From Pseudomonadota bacterium (lineage in GTDB: Bacteria > Pseudomonadota > Gammaproteobacteria > Burkholderiales > SG8-39): a stretch of 64,000 nucleotides of DNA. Positions 42,993 through 53,511 of this stretch are shown one piece after another. Position numbers and translations under genes: made by a program. The stretch covers positions 390,101 through 454,100 of the forward strand of contig CANGMI010000004.1 of NCBI GenBank assembly GCA_947455195.1, given 5' to 3'. The stretch's first letter is position 1; the number at the start of each line of letters is the position of its first letter. The notes under the pieces were generated by a model. That model saw only the letters and a list, made by a program, of their open reading frames with translations, made no database searches and was not told where the DNA came from.

Positions 42993-44431
42993 CGCCCACC
43001 CGCCGCACCATCACCGCGCTGCTCGCCGCCACCATCGCGATCGGCCCGGCCCCGGCGCTGCCCGCCGACCTGAACACCGAGATGCAGACGATGTTCAATG
43101 ACCTGGGCGCCATCGGCAACGTCACCAGCCCGGGCGCCTTCCGGGGTCAGGCGATGAACCTCTACACCGGCGGCAGCCTGATGATGCGCGCCCCGGGGCG
43201 CAACTATCCGCTCGTGCAGGCCCAGCTGCCCAGTCTGAAGGCCGGCTGCGGCGGCATCGACATCTACGGCGGCGCCTTCTCCTTCATCAACAAGCAGCAG
43301 TTCGTGGCCCTGCTGCAGAACATCGGCTCCAACGCCGTGGGCTATGCCTTCAAGCTGGCCCTGCAGTCGATCTCCCCCGACATCGACAAGCTGCTCACCG
43401 AGCTGCAGGACCAGCTCAACAAGATCAACGCCATGAACATCAACTCCTGCGAGGCGGCGCAGGCGCTGGTCAACGGCGTGGTGGGCGAGTACGACCAGTC
43501 GGTGCAAAGCGGCTGCGCGAACATCGCCCAGTACCTGGGCTCGGTCAGTGATCGCGCCGAGGCGCGCCTGACCTGCGCGTCGAACGCCCCGTCGGTGGTG
43601 CGCACCGCCGCGAACAGCGCCGACCCCAACGTGCGAAACGCCACTTTCGCCAAGGGCAACGTCACCTGGAACGCACTCAACCAGGTGGGCGGTGGCATCA
43701 GCCGCCAGGAGAAGGAACTGATCATGAGCCTGATCGGCACCGTGATCGTCACCCCGCCCGCCGACGACGGCAGCGGCGCCGGCACCCGCATGCTGGAGCC
43801 CACCCTCACCGGCATCCGGGATCTGCTGCTGGGCAAGGCCGACTCCGCCACCGCAGGCCTGGTGGATGTGGACGTCTACGTCTGCGACGAGACCACCGAG
43901 TGCCTGAACCCCAGCCGCGCCACCGTCTCGGTCAAGCCCTTCACCCGGCTGGTGGCCGAACGCCTGAAGCGCATCTCGGACAACATCGCCACGCGCAGCG
44001 CCCAGAGCCCGGCCGACATCGGCTTCATCAACCAGACCAGCGAGCCGGTCTACCGGATGCTGGCCGTGGCCAACGCGGTACCGGGCTCGGGCACCGCCGA
44101 GACGCTGATCGAAACCTACAAGGACGTGATCGCGCTCGACTACGCGCAGACCTTCCTCGCCAGGGCCCTCGCCCAGGCCAGCACGGCGCTCTCGCAAGCC
44201 TTGCGCCGCAGCGAAGTCGAGCATCGCTACCTGGACGAACTGCGCGCCCACGCCCGCGAGGCGCAGATGCAGATCCTCATCGAGAAGCAGGCCGCCTACG
44301 CCAAGGTGCGCTCGGTATCCTCGATGACCCAGGACCTGCAGAGCCTGGAGCGCCAGCTCTGGGCCGCCATGCCCCCGGCGGTGAAGGCCATGCTGGACTT
44401 CAGCGCCAACGCCGGCCAGCGCGGCTCCTGA
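42989..44431 (+). CDS. traH: F-type T4SS protein TraH
   Basis: A 480-residue exported protein. The signal peptide (ATIAIGPAPALPA) is followed by family blocks QTMFNDLGAIGNVTSPGA, CGGIDIYGGAFSFINKQQF and a C-terminal coiled coil (residues ~410-470). The position between traF and traG is canonical. Confidence 0.93.
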   Translation: MTPTRRTITALLAATIAIGPAPALPADLNTEMQTMFNDLGAIGNVTSPGAFRGQAMNLYTGGSLMMRAPGRNYPLVQAQLPSLKAGCGGIDIYGGAFSFINKQQFVALLQNIGSNAVGYAFKLALQSISPDIDKLLTELQDQLNKINAMNINSCEAAQALVNGVVGEYDQSVQSGCANIAQYLGSVSDRAEARLTCASNAPSVVRTAANSADPNVRNATFAKGNVTWNALNQVGGGISRQEKELIMSLIGTVIVTPPADDGSGAGTRMLEPTLTGIRDLLLGKADSATAGLVDVDVYVCDETTECLNPSRATVSVKPFTRLVAERLKRISDNIATRSAQSPADIGFINQTSEPVYRMLAVANAVPGSGTAETLIETYKDVIALDYAQTFLARALAQASTALSQALRRSEVEHRYLDELRAHAREAQMQILIEKQAAYAKVRSVSSMTQDLQSLERQLWAAMPPAVKAMLDFSANAGQRGS

Positions 44432-44459
44432 GCCCGAAACCAAGGCACAGACAGCCGGC

Positions 44460-47402
44460 ATGTTCGAGATCTACGCCTACGGCAACGTCGACACCCTGAC
44501 CGGGGTCTTCAACGCCATCGCCGCCATCATGGGCGGCGCGGGCTACCTGGCCCTCATCAAGACCATGGCCGTCACCGGCGTGCTGGTGGCGGCAGCAAGT
44601 GGCCTTTTCACCCCCGGGCGCTTCCACGGCTGGGGCTGGCTGATGGGCCTGCTGCTGGTCTACCACGCCATGTTCCTGCCCAAGGCGGATGTCGCCATCG
44701 TCGACAAGCTCGGCAGCCAGCCCCCCGCCGTGGTCGGCAACGTGCCCATCGGGGTGGCCTTCTTCGGCCACGCCACGAGCCTGGTGGGCGACGTGATGAC
44801 GCGATTCTTCGAGACCGCCTTCCAGGTGATCCCGGACACCAACGCCCAATTGCCTGAGGCGCTGGCCTACCAGAAGAACGGCGTCATGTTCGGCAACCGC
44901 CTGATCCAGGCCAGCCGCGCCGCCAACGTGGCCGATCCGCAGCTGCGCGCCGACATGATCGCCTTCGTTCACAACTGCACCGTCTACGACCTGCAGGACG
45001 GCACCATCGACCCGGCGGCATTCGCCCAGAGCACCGACATCTGGGCGCTGATGGGCACGCCCAACCCGGGGCGTTTTTCCACCTGGGGCAACCCGGTGCA
45101 GGTGGACACCTGCCCGGCCATCTACACCCGCCTCAACAGCCGCCTGCCCACCGAGATCGCCAGGGCCCGAGCGACGCTCGCCCTGCAGATGAACCCGACG
45201 CTGGACCCCAGCATCGCCGCCGGCGTCATCGACGGCCAGCTGGAGCAGGCCTACATCAAGACGCGGATCGCCACCGCCGCCCAGGGTGCCGCCGACCTGC
45301 TACGGCAGAACATCCTGATCAACCTCGTGCAGGACACCAACACCCTGGCCGGCCTGCGCCTGAACGACCCTGCGGCCACCATGCTGGCCACGGCACGGGC
45401 GAACGCCACGGCCTCCACCAATGCGTCCTTCATCACCATGGGCCGCATCGCCGCGCAGGCCCTGCCGATGATCCGCAACGTGATCGAGGCTGTGATCTAC
45501 GCGGTCTTCCCCTTCGTGCTGCTGCTCTTCCTGCTGGCCCAAGGCAAGGGGCTGGCCCTGGCCATCAAGAGCTTCGTCATGAGCCTGGTGTGGATCCAGC
45601 TGTGGCCACCTCTCTACGCCATCCTCAACTACGTCGGCACGCTGGCCAGCGCAAAGAACCTGGCCGCCGCCGCAAGCCTCGGCACGAACAGCCGCGGCCT
45701 GACCCTGGACACCGCCGCCGGCATCTACCAGGGCGCGATCTCCGATCAGGCCATCGCCGGCTACCTCGTGGCCGCCATCCCGATCATTGCCACCGCCATC
45801 ATCAAGGGCGGCGAAGTCGCCTTCCAGGCCGTCACCGCCAGCAGCGCCATACAGTCGGCAGCGAGCAGCGAAGCCGCCGCCACCAGCAAGGGCCTGATCA
45901 GCCAGAACAGCGTCAGCCTCGACCAGCAGCAGCTCGGCCCCACCCGCACCTCGGCCTTCATGGGCACCACCACCGAGGCCCACGGCACCACCATCCAGGG
46001 CATCGGCCCCGAGGCGGGCGTTTTCCGCTACCAGGCCACCATGAGCCGGCTGGCCAGCACGTTCACGATCAGCGAGCGGCAGGCCACCGCCATCGGCGAG
46101 AGCGCACGCGAGGCCGAATCCTTCGCCACCACGCAGCGCGAGGCGATGCAGCGCAGCCAGACCACCGCGCTGACCCGGGCCTTGGGTATCCAGGACAGCT
46201 ACGAGAAATCCCAGCAGCGCACCGGCGCCACCAGCACCTCCGAGGGCGGCTCGACCTCGAGCCAGTTCCAGGCGATGAGCACGGTCGCCAAAGAGGTGAA
46301 TCGCCGACTCGGGTTGAACGAAGACTCGACCGTTGGAAAGAGTGTGGCGGCAGCGGCATCGATCGGCGCGAAAATCCCGCTCACGGAGATCGGTGCCGAA
46401 GCCAAGGCGGAGGGTCGGTCTGTCGATCAGCAACGCCTGCTGAGCGCTTACGACTACGCCCGCAAGGCAGCCGAAAGCGCTCAGATCTCGGACGCCAGCG
46501 CCCTGGTCAAGGACTTCCGATCGTCCGACGCCTACCAGTGGGCTCGAGGCAACCGCACCAGCGCCACCGCCGGCTACGACTCGTCGTCGCGCGAAGCCAG
46601 CGAACGGCAGTCCTCCAGCGACAGCGCCTATGGCCGTGCCAAGGAACTGGCGCGCACCGCGCAATTCATGCGCGAATGGGGCAGCGGCACCCAGACTGAC
46701 TTCACCAACTACGCGGCCCAGCGGCTGGCCGAGCGTGGCCTTCTGCGCGAAGAAGACCCGATCAAGATGCAGCGGGCAGTGGCCGAGATCGCGTATTCGT
46801 ACGCCCGTGGTGGGAGCGCCGCGAGCGGCTACGTCCCTACCGACAGCCCGCTCGGCCCCAGCCAAACACTTCCCGAGGCCATGGGCTGGCAGTCCCCATT
46901 GCGCGACCAGTACGACAGCCAGGTCCGCAGTGCAGACGGCAGCGCGATCACCGACCAGACCAATCGCAACGACGCCGACGTCCGAGCCCGTCAATCCGGG
47001 GCGCGTGTGCAGCCGGGCAATGCGGTCGGAAACGACATGTCAGGCAGGGTCAAGCAGGGCCAGCGCGAAGCAGAAGGCGCAATCGAGAAGGGGCGCCGTC
47101 AGGTGTCGGAGGGCGCAGGCACGCTCAGCGAAAACTACAGCGCCACCGTACGCGCCGGCAAGGTCAGCCCGAACCACGGCGGCAACCAGGCGGTCTGGGA
47201 CACAGTCGGCGCGAATGCCGGCACGCCTGAGATCGGCACCCCGCCCAAGCACACACCCATCGGTGAGTGGCACTTCAACAAGGAAGGTGTGCCTGTGGCC
47301 GGCCCAGCGCCGAGTGATCCAGCTTCGAGCCCAGGCGGCCGGAATGCTGGCGGACCCGCCTCACCCGGAAAATCGCCCCGCGGCGCGTCGGGCGAATGGT
47401 GA
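44460..47402 (+). CDS. traG: F-type T4SS protein TraG
   Basis: A 980-residue polytopic protein. The N-terminal half (TraG_N) has membrane helices around residues 20-75 and 330-460 and begins MFEIYAYGNVDTLTGVFNAI. The C-terminal half is a long hydrophilic, Ser/Gln/Glu-rich periplasmic tail, as in F TraG, where it mediates mating-pair stabilisation and entry exclusion. It is the last gene of the transfer operon and has a 28-base gap from traH. Confidence 0.92.
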   Translation: MFEIYAYGNVDTLTGVFNAIAAIMGGAGYLALIKTMAVTGVLVAAASGLFTPGRFHGWGWLMGLLLVYHAMFLPKADVAIVDKLGSQPPAVVGNVPIGVAFFGHATSLVGDVMTRFFETAFQVIPDTNAQLPEALAYQKNGVMFGNRLIQASRAANVADPQLRADMIAFVHNCTVYDLQDGTIDPAAFAQSTDIWALMGTPNPGRFSTWGNPVQVDTCPAIYTRLNSRLPTEIARARATLALQMNPTLDPSIAAGVIDGQLEQAYIKTRIATAAQGAADLLRQNILINLVQDTNTLAGLRLNDPAATMLATARANATASTNASFITMGRIAAQALPMIRNVIEAVIYAVFPFVLLLFLLAQGKGLALAIKSFVMSLVWIQLWPPLYAILNYVGTLASAKNLAAAASLGTNSRGLTLDTAAGIYQGAISDQAIAGYLVAAIPIIATAIIKGGEVAFQAVTASSAIQSAASSEAAATSKGLISQNSVSLDQQQLGPTRTSAFMGTTTEAHGTTIQGIGPEAGVFRYQATMSRLASTFTISERQATAIGESAREAESFATTQREAMQRSQTTALTRALGIQDSYEKSQQRTGATSTSEGGSTSSQFQAMSTVAKEVNRRLGLNEDSTVGKSVAAAASIGAKIPLTEIGAEAKAEGRSVDQQRLLSAYDYARKAAESAQISDASALVKDFRSSDAYQWARGNRTSATAGYDSSSREASERQSSSDSAYGRAKELARTAQFMREWGSGTQTDFTNYAAQRLAERGLLREEDPIKMQRAVAEIAYSYARGGSAASGYVPTDSPLGPSQTLPEAMGWQSPLRDQYDSQVRSADGSAITDQTNRNDADVRARQSGARVQPGNAVGNDMSGRVKQGQREAEGAIEKGRRQVSEGAGTLSENYSATVRAGKVSPNHGGNQAVWDTVGANAGTPEIGTPPKHTPIGEWHFNKEGVPVAGPAPSDPASSPGGRNAGGPASPGKSPRGASGEW

Positions 47403-47413
47403 GAAGCCGGAGC

Positions 47414-47671
47414 TCAATCGTCGTGAGCGGCCCCGATTTCCAAGCTTCCGAGTCCGTTGCTGGTCAGGTAGCCCGGGCGATCGTCCACACACTTGAACGA
47501 CTTGCCACCTAAACCAGGTGCGCCCCGCTCGTCCATGCTGTAGCTGGCCACGCCCTCTGGCTCATCGATCTGAGCGGCGTCCATCAAGGGAATCGACAGC
47601 GCCGCATGCAACTGCGTCCTCAAAGCCAAGGCGGTATCGAGAACGGGCTTTAAGAGTTCACGCATGGTCAT
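47414..47671 (-). CDS. Small hypothetical protein
   Basis: An 85-residue acidic protein (MTMRELLKPVLDTALALRTQLHAAL) with a purine-rich GGGGGAAAGG ribosome site upstream. No family recognised. It lies 75 bases downstream of the PLD-helicase on the same strand and may be the last gene of that operon, or an unrelated gene facing traG. Confidence 0.55.
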   Translation of the reverse strand: MTMRELLKPVLDTALALRTQLHAALSIPLMDAAQIDEPEGVASYSMDERGAPGLGGKSFKCVDDRPGYLTSNGLGSLEIGAAHDD

Positions 47672-47746
47672 TTACCTTTCCCCCACCGGAGCAATACCAG
47701 TTGGCCGCGATGTCGCGCGCCGCAGCTTCATCTGATCAGAGCCAAG

Positions 47747-50488
47747 CTACCAGCCTCCGACAAGCTCTCGAAATGCTTCCGACTGGTTGAGCACTTCCGC
47801 GGTCCCCTCCCAATCCGTGTCGAGCGACTCGGTGGTTTCCTTCAAGGTGAACGGATTCTCCTGCCGCTCCGCGATGATGGTCAGCACTGTATTTTCGTCC
47901 CACGCCTTGTCTTCCAGCATGTCGGTGACCCACTGATCGACGATGAAATCAGGGATCGTGCCGAAGATCGCTGTGACTTCCTGGATCCGCGCGTTCAAGG
48001 TCTGAAACAGCTTTTGCTCCGCACCCTGGTCATATCGCATGTTGTAGAACGGAATTCTCTTGGCCAAGGTGCCGCGTTGTACTCGCCCCTTGCGCTGCTC
48101 AAGGATGGTGGGATTCCACGGCAGGTCCAGATTGATAAGGCAACCAAGACGCTGAAGATTCAGTCCAGTGCTTGCGGCGTCCGTCCCGATGAGGAGCTTG
48201 AGGCGGCCTTGAGTGACCTTCTCCTTGAGCAACTCACGATCAACAATTTGCACCTTACCGCCTTCGAAGAGCTTGCTCGCACTGCTATTTGCGTATAACC
48301 CGATCGGCTCATCAAAGTGCTTCAGCAGGTACTCGGCCAGGGCATAGGCAGAGTCGTAGAACTGGCTGAAGATCAGTACGCCACGATCAATCCACTTCTG
48401 CCCCTCGAAATCGAGTTTGAGCACCTCGGCGACACGCTCAAACTTTGGGTCATCCTCGCGCTGCAGGTGATGAGCGAGGTGATCCCGAAGGCGCTGGAGC
48501 AAGCCCTTTTCTTCGTCTGTGAGGGGGTAGATCGAGTTTCCTTCGTCATCCGGATCTTCGTCCTCGTCGGGCTGCTTGCCGGCGAGCATCTTGTCCGTTG
48601 TCTTGAGCCCGGCTACCAGTGAACTGCCAACACGTCTCTGCAACAAGGTCTTGATGAATCCGCCCGCCTTCACGCGGTGATGCAAGGCCTTGGCGAAGTC
48701 CTCTGCAAGTTCGAATGCCTGCCCCATGCTGTGCGAGCATAGGATGGGTTGACCGTCTCCGTAAGGGACCATTTCAATCTTGACGAGCTTGCCTTCGGCT
48801 TCCAGTCGGTCTCGAGAACGCTTGACCACCCACTGCGTGAAGGGGTTCACCTCCCGCAACGGAAGAAAATCCAAGTCGAACTTCCGCGCATCGTCCACGC
48901 GGTCTTGATCAGCAGAGCTCGCCTGGCAATCAGTGGGAGTCAAGCCAATGTCGTGGCGAACCCAATCAAAAACTTCGGCCTTGGCGTCGAGCGGCGAAGG
49001 CAAAGGGTCCCGCCAGTACTGCCACTTCTCATAGAACCCGTCGATTTCGGTTCTGCCAGCCACGATATCGAAGACCTCGGGTCCGTCTACCTTGCGCCAC
49101 AGGCTGTTCGGCCCGCCAAGCACCTGCGGGTTGTTGACCGAGAGGACGTAGAGCAGGTCCCACAGTTCCATCGAATGCAACTGCACCGGGGTTGCTGTGG
49201 CCAGCAACATGCTCTTGGCACGGGCCGCCAGTTGTTCGGCAAATCGATAGAGCAACTTCTTCTCAGGGCTTGCGTAGACAGTGCTCTCGGAGAGATTGCC
49301 GCGACGGATCTTGTGCGCTTCGTCCCAGATGACACACGAGAAGCGCTTTTCAAGAAGCTGTTGAACCAGCGCGCTATTTCTGGTGGAAAGCGGCGCACTC
49401 GTTACCACCGATGTCGAAACAATTCCGATCTTGCGGGGACAGTTGGTCGGTTTGCCGGGCAACGCTGGATGAAACTCGTCCCGCTCCGTCACCCAACCGC
49501 CGCCATCCCATCTTGCCGATGGGATTGCCAACTTGAGGAACAACTCTTCCTGCCACTGTGCAAGCAGAGGTTTGGGCGCCAGGATCAGGATCGGCAAGGG
49601 ATCGAGCGTTCCGATCAGTTTGGCGAGTGCGCCCAGCTGCAGGGTTTTGCCCAGTCCAACGCCGTCACACAGCAAGAATCGAGCGCCTCTCAGCGGGTCA
49701 TTGCGGTACTTCAGATGTTCCTGGAAGGCCAGATTGATGAAGTACTTCTGATGGTCCCAGAAGCCGAAAAGCTCAGTGGCCGTCGGCACCTCGGCCAGAA
49801 GCGGTGCCGGCGCCGGCTTCTCCTTCCAAGGGCCGACATGCTCGATGACGGTGCGCTTGGACAGGCGTCCGATCTGCTTGACGATGAACTCCGAAAGCGG
49901 AAAGCCCTTGGCCCAGAGCGCGTCGAATTCCTCCTGCAACCACGTCACGCTTTCGGTGCTGTCATCCTCCCAGACCAACTCGTAGTTCTTGGTCCATGCG
50001 CGAGCACTGTCGTTGGCGCTCCCAATGAACGATGTCTTGCCCCAGTCCCCCTCGATGACGCCGCCTTTCCCGTGAACAAATCCGAACTCGGAGTCCGGCA
50101 CCAACCGGATCTCGAAAAGCCGCTCGTCCTTGCCAGAGGCCATCAGCAATTCGTGTAGCACCTGCAGCCGTTGCTGGGCGGGCGTCCCGTGCACCTCAAC
50201 CAAATGGGGGAAGTGGCCGGCGTTCCATGCCATGCGCAGCAACCCCTCTTCGAGCTCCTTGCGCCGGGCGCCTGTGGCCATGCGCACGGTCTTCACATCC
50301 TCCGCGCTGACCTCGGTATTGCAGACGATGCGAATGCGCCGAATCGTCGTCAACGATTCGTTGGCCAGTTCCAGCAAACTGCTTTGAAAGTAGCCCGCAA
50401 TCCGGTCGTATCGGTTTGCACCCGCGAGGCGAGGCTTGAGAAAAGACTCGTACAGGCTGGATCGGCGAGAGCTGTGGCGGTTGAGCAT
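47747..50488 (-). CDS. PLD-nuclease-like / SNF2-type helicase fusion
   Basis: A 913-residue protein. The N-terminal ~230 residues form a phospholipase-D-like domain with one HKD-type motif (VHGKGGVIEGDWGKTSFIGSANDS, His139/Lys141). A superfamily 2 helicase follows: Walker A GLGKT with Lys281, a DEAH box (VIWDEAHK), and the C-terminal helicase lobe ending TDAASTGLNLQRL and RKGRVQRG. Such fusions accompany DUF1156 methyltransferases and DUF499 ATPases in defence islands. It is 15 bases downstream of the DUF1156 gene. Confidence 0.88.
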   Translation of the reverse strand: MLNRHSSRRSSLYESFLKPRLAGANRYDRIAGYFQSSLLELANESLTTIRRIRIVCNTEVSAEDVKTVRMATGARRKELEEGLLRMAWNAGHFPHLVEVHGTPAQQRLQVLHELLMASGKDERLFEIRLVPDSEFGFVHGKGGVIEGDWGKTSFIGSANDSARAWTKNYELVWEDDSTESVTWLQEEFDALWAKGFPLSEFIVKQIGRLSKRTVIEHVGPWKEKPAPAPLLAEVPTATELFGFWDHQKYFINLAFQEHLKYRNDPLRGARFLLCDGVGLGKTLQLGALAKLIGTLDPLPILILAPKPLLAQWQEELFLKLAIPSARWDGGGWVTERDEFHPALPGKPTNCPRKIGIVSTSVVTSAPLSTRNSALVQQLLEKRFSCVIWDEAHKIRRGNLSESTVYASPEKKLLYRFAEQLAARAKSMLLATATPVQLHSMELWDLLYVLSVNNPQVLGGPNSLWRKVDGPEVFDIVAGRTEIDGFYEKWQYWRDPLPSPLDAKAEVFDWVRHDIGLTPTDCQASSADQDRVDDARKFDLDFLPLREVNPFTQWVVKRSRDRLEAEGKLVKIEMVPYGDGQPILCSHSMGQAFELAEDFAKALHHRVKAGGFIKTLLQRRVGSSLVAGLKTTDKMLAGKQPDEDEDPDDEGNSIYPLTDEEKGLLQRLRDHLAHHLQREDDPKFERVAEVLKLDFEGQKWIDRGVLIFSQFYDSAYALAEYLLKHFDEPIGLYANSSASKLFEGGKVQIVDRELLKEKVTQGRLKLLIGTDAASTGLNLQRLGCLINLDLPWNPTILEQRKGRVQRGTLAKRIPFYNMRYDQGAEQKLFQTLNARIQEVTAIFGTIPDFIVDQWVTDMLEDKAWDENTVLTIIAERQENPFTLKETTESLDTDWEGTAEVLNQSEAFRELVGGW

Positions 50489-50503
50489 CAGCTACTCACC
50501 AGG

Positions 50504-53500
50504 CTAGCCACGATGGTGTTCCACACCAATGGCCAACTGCGTCAGTGCATCCTGGTATGCAGCCCAGTGCGGCAGATGAGCCGTTGTTTCTTGGAGGTAG
50601 TTCATGATGGCAGCCAGTCGCGTCGTACGCAGGTTCCAGAAGTCGGTGCTGTCTACCAAGTGTTTCACCGCCCTTTCCACTTCTGCGCCACCCTGCAGCA
50701 GTTTCAGCGCGTGGTAGATGTGGCGGGTGGATGAATGCTTCCAGATTAGTCTGTCGGACGATGGCACCTCGTCGAAGCGCAAAGCATCCGGGCGCGGCAG
50801 CTCCTCCGGAAGCGATGTTCGGGTGTCATTGGCGCGCGTCGGACCAAGCAGCCCTTCGTAGTCAACCAAGCCATATGCGCGGCCCAAGTCCTGAAACGCA
50901 CCCAGCTTGAAAACGCCCTGAGCTTCACCTTCCAGGCCTTTGAGAAGGAACTTCTCCTCAGGACAGAACTGCCGCCAGAATTGGTACGCATCGCCTGCAC
51001 CCACCTTGCGGATGGCACGGTCCATGGCAGGTGGCAACAGAAAATCGGTGGCCGTACGCTTGGCGTTTTCCATCAGCGTTCGCAATGCAGAACGCCCACG
51101 CTGGTTGTTTGGTGTGCGCAACTCGGCATCGAGATCCACGCCGTCAATCGTCGCGTATCCCGTGACAACTTCAGCGGCAGCCGCCTGGGCAGCCAACAGG
51201 TAATCGGTGTCGGTATAGCCGCATCGCGCCAGGCCAGCTTCGATCTGGCTCTCCCGCATCCTGGTGATGACTTCCTTGACCCGCTTGTTCACCTGCGGGG
51301 TGATGAAGTCGACAAACCCAACCTTGTGGCCAGTGCGCTTGCGAAGCACCATGTTGTAGGTCGCTTGAACGAAATTCCCGGACCGTACGCCAACGCCGGC
51401 TGTTTCAGTGGCCACGCTCCAGACCTGCTTCACCTGCAGGCCGGCAGACCACATGATGAGCGCCAAGTCCTCCCACACATCGGTGGACTTGTGGGTAAAC
51501 ATCAGAATCTGCATGCCGTCGTCGGGCATGTGGTTGGCAAGATTGCGATAGCACTCAGCCATTGCCACTCGAAACGGCGAGTCGTCACCTTTGACGGCTC
51601 GATTTCGCATCGAATCCGCATACCAGTCAGGGAAGGCCGCCTTCAGGTGCGGAACATACCAAGCGAGGAAATATTCCGAGAGCTCCTCATAGTTGACTGC
51701 ATCCGCATATGGCGGATCAGTAACCCATAAATGGCAGACGCTTTTAACTGCGCGCGCATCGGTGAGACCAGTCTCCTTGCTTCCCGGAGCGGGATACCGA
51801 CCGTGCTCGGTCTGCAACTGCGCTTCCAGGCCAGTGAGCCCACGACCAGCATAATTCGGGAACGGGTTGAGCGCTTGGTTATAGAAGACGGTCTTGGTAC
51901 CGCCGATCCCTCCCCCCTGACTGCCCAGCCATCGGCAAAGCCGCGCATTGGTGTCCGCCAAACGTCCAAGGTTCAACGCTAGTGCAGCGCGAACATCGTT
52001 CGTGCACTCGCCAATTCGTCGTGAATACTCTCCGGCTACCACTAGCTGACGAGGAGTAAACAAGTGATGCCAATGGGTCCATCCCTTGGTGCGAATTGGT
52101 TCATCAGTCTTCTCGCCTGGCTCAATTCGCCAACTTGGAATCCAGCCAGCCGCCTGCCACTCATCAAAGACATTGGCAAGTTCGTCCAACAGCCTCTGCT
52201 CAATATCGAGGTCATGCGCGCGAGGCTCGCGGTAGACCATGTCACCGCGGCGAACGCGATCACGCTCGTCGGTCCATTCAGGCTCACGCCAACGGATGCA
52301 AAACAGACGTTCCTGCAGAATGTCGCCAGGGCGGGGAACCACGTCACCGTTCTCCCAGCGCCGTAGCCCTCCGGCGTTTGCAATCAGTTGGTTGTAGGGC
52401 AAAGAACGCTGCATCTGATGATGCACGCCATTGCGCTTGAAGATCTCCCACAAGGCCGGGGGACAAACAACATCAGCCTCGAGTTTTGTTCCGCTATCGG
52501 CCTCGGCGTAGCCCTTTCCGCCGTTCCGCACTTTGAATCCGAAACGCTTTTCGGACTCGATGGGCACCAATTCCACCCAAGTTTCCGTCTTGGGCGCGAC
52601 CACCCAACTGGGACAAACTGGGATCTTCCAACCGTCCCATTCCGGCACGGTCATTTCGATGCAGTAAAGGTAGGCCTCTGCACGCCAACCCTCCTCACTG
52701 GTCTCAAAACCATTCTTGAGGATCCAGGCATCCAGCTCGTCATAGATTCGACTCTGTTCGGCATGCACAGTCGAACGAAACTCATCTGTACCGCCCACCA
52801 GGTTGAGCGCGCCCCAGGTCAGAAGACAAGCCACTGGGTTGAGGTCGGAGGCATAGACATCGCAGCCCATCTCGGCGGCTTCGAAGGGAATGGACCCCAT
52901 GCCAGAGAACGCGTCGCCGACCTTGAGCGGTTTCCCGTAGCGCCGGATAGACAGCTGCTTGATGAGCTCGGGCAGCGTCGCAGCCGATGTGCCAAGGTAG
53001 GTGTTGATCTCAGCCCAAGACTCTTCAGGTGGGCCGTCAATCTGCTCGATTCGGCAGCAGTACTCCCGCTGCGTCACGTAGTCCAGCGTGTAGAAGACGC
53101 GCTTCTCAAGCGCTGACTTCTTCTCGCGATCTACGCCCCTGGCCCAGCGATCGGAGTCCTGAAAGAGTTCGGCTCTTTCAGCTGCTGTTGCCATCGAAAA
53201 ACACAGCTTTGCCGGGAGCGCCTCGGTCTTCCGTTTCCACATTCCTGCACTGTCAAAAGTCATGCAGCGCAGGAAGATGGCAAGGTCGTCGGGCCAGCGA
53301 TCCGAGTCCTCGGCAGCCGGGAAGACCGAACCCAGGATGATGGCTCGTGTCAGGACCAGGGGCTTCGAACCCCACCACTTACCCAGGGATGAAAGCGCCT
53401 TTGCACCCTTGGCATCTCGCTCGATGTAGCTCTCAAGCGAAAGCGGCCCGATCGGGAACTGAACTTCGATGAAGGCCTTGGTAGCTTGGGCTGTGATCAT
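50504..53500 (-). CDS. DUF1156-type DNA methyltransferase
   Basis: A 998-residue protein. The N terminus (SLESYIERDAKGAKALSSLGKWWGSKP) is the DUF1156 signature. SAM-binding motif I is DAFSGMGS at 196-203, and the catalytic motif IV DPPY is at 595-598 (WVTDPPYADAVNYEELSEYF). Motif I and motif IV are about 400 residues apart, a large insertion by comparison with ordinary amino-methyltransferases. It is likely the self-marking enzyme of a multi-gene anti-phage system with DUF499, DUF3780 and the PLD-helicase. Confidence 0.88.
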   Translation of the reverse strand: MITAQATKAFIEVQFPIGPLSLESYIERDAKGAKALSSLGKWWGSKPLVLTRAIILGSVFPAAEDSDRWPDDLAIFLRCMTFDSAGMWKRKTEALPAKLCFSMATAAERAELFQDSDRWARGVDREKKSALEKRVFYTLDYVTQREYCCRIEQIDGPPEESWAEINTYLGTSAATLPELIKQLSIRRYGKPLKVGDAFSGMGSIPFEAAEMGCDVYASDLNPVACLLTWGALNLVGGTDEFRSTVHAEQSRIYDELDAWILKNGFETSEEGWRAEAYLYCIEMTVPEWDGWKIPVCPSWVVAPKTETWVELVPIESEKRFGFKVRNGGKGYAEADSGTKLEADVVCPPALWEIFKRNGVHHQMQRSLPYNQLIANAGGLRRWENGDVVPRPGDILQERLFCIRWREPEWTDERDRVRRGDMVYREPRAHDLDIEQRLLDELANVFDEWQAAGWIPSWRIEPGEKTDEPIRTKGWTHWHHLFTPRQLVVAGEYSRRIGECTNDVRAALALNLGRLADTNARLCRWLGSQGGGIGGTKTVFYNQALNPFPNYAGRGLTGLEAQLQTEHGRYPAPGSKETGLTDARAVKSVCHLWVTDPPYADAVNYEELSEYFLAWYVPHLKAAFPDWYADSMRNRAVKGDDSPFRVAMAECYRNLANHMPDDGMQILMFTHKSTDVWEDLALIMWSAGLQVKQVWSVATETAGVGVRSGNFVQATYNMVLRKRTGHKVGFVDFITPQVNKRVKEVITRMRESQIEAGLARCGYTDTDYLLAAQAAAAEVVTGYATIDGVDLDAELRTPNNQRGRSALRTLMENAKRTATDFLLPPAMDRAIRKVGAGDAYQFWRQFCPEEKFLLKGLEGEAQGVFKLGAFQDLGRAYGLVDYEGLLGPTRANDTRTSLPEELPRPDALRFDEVPSSDRLIWKHSSTRHIYHALKLLQGGAEVERAVKHLVDSTDFWNLRTTRLAAIMNYLQETTAHLPHWAAYQDALTQLAIGVEHHRG

Positions 53501-53511
53501 TTAGAAGAGGT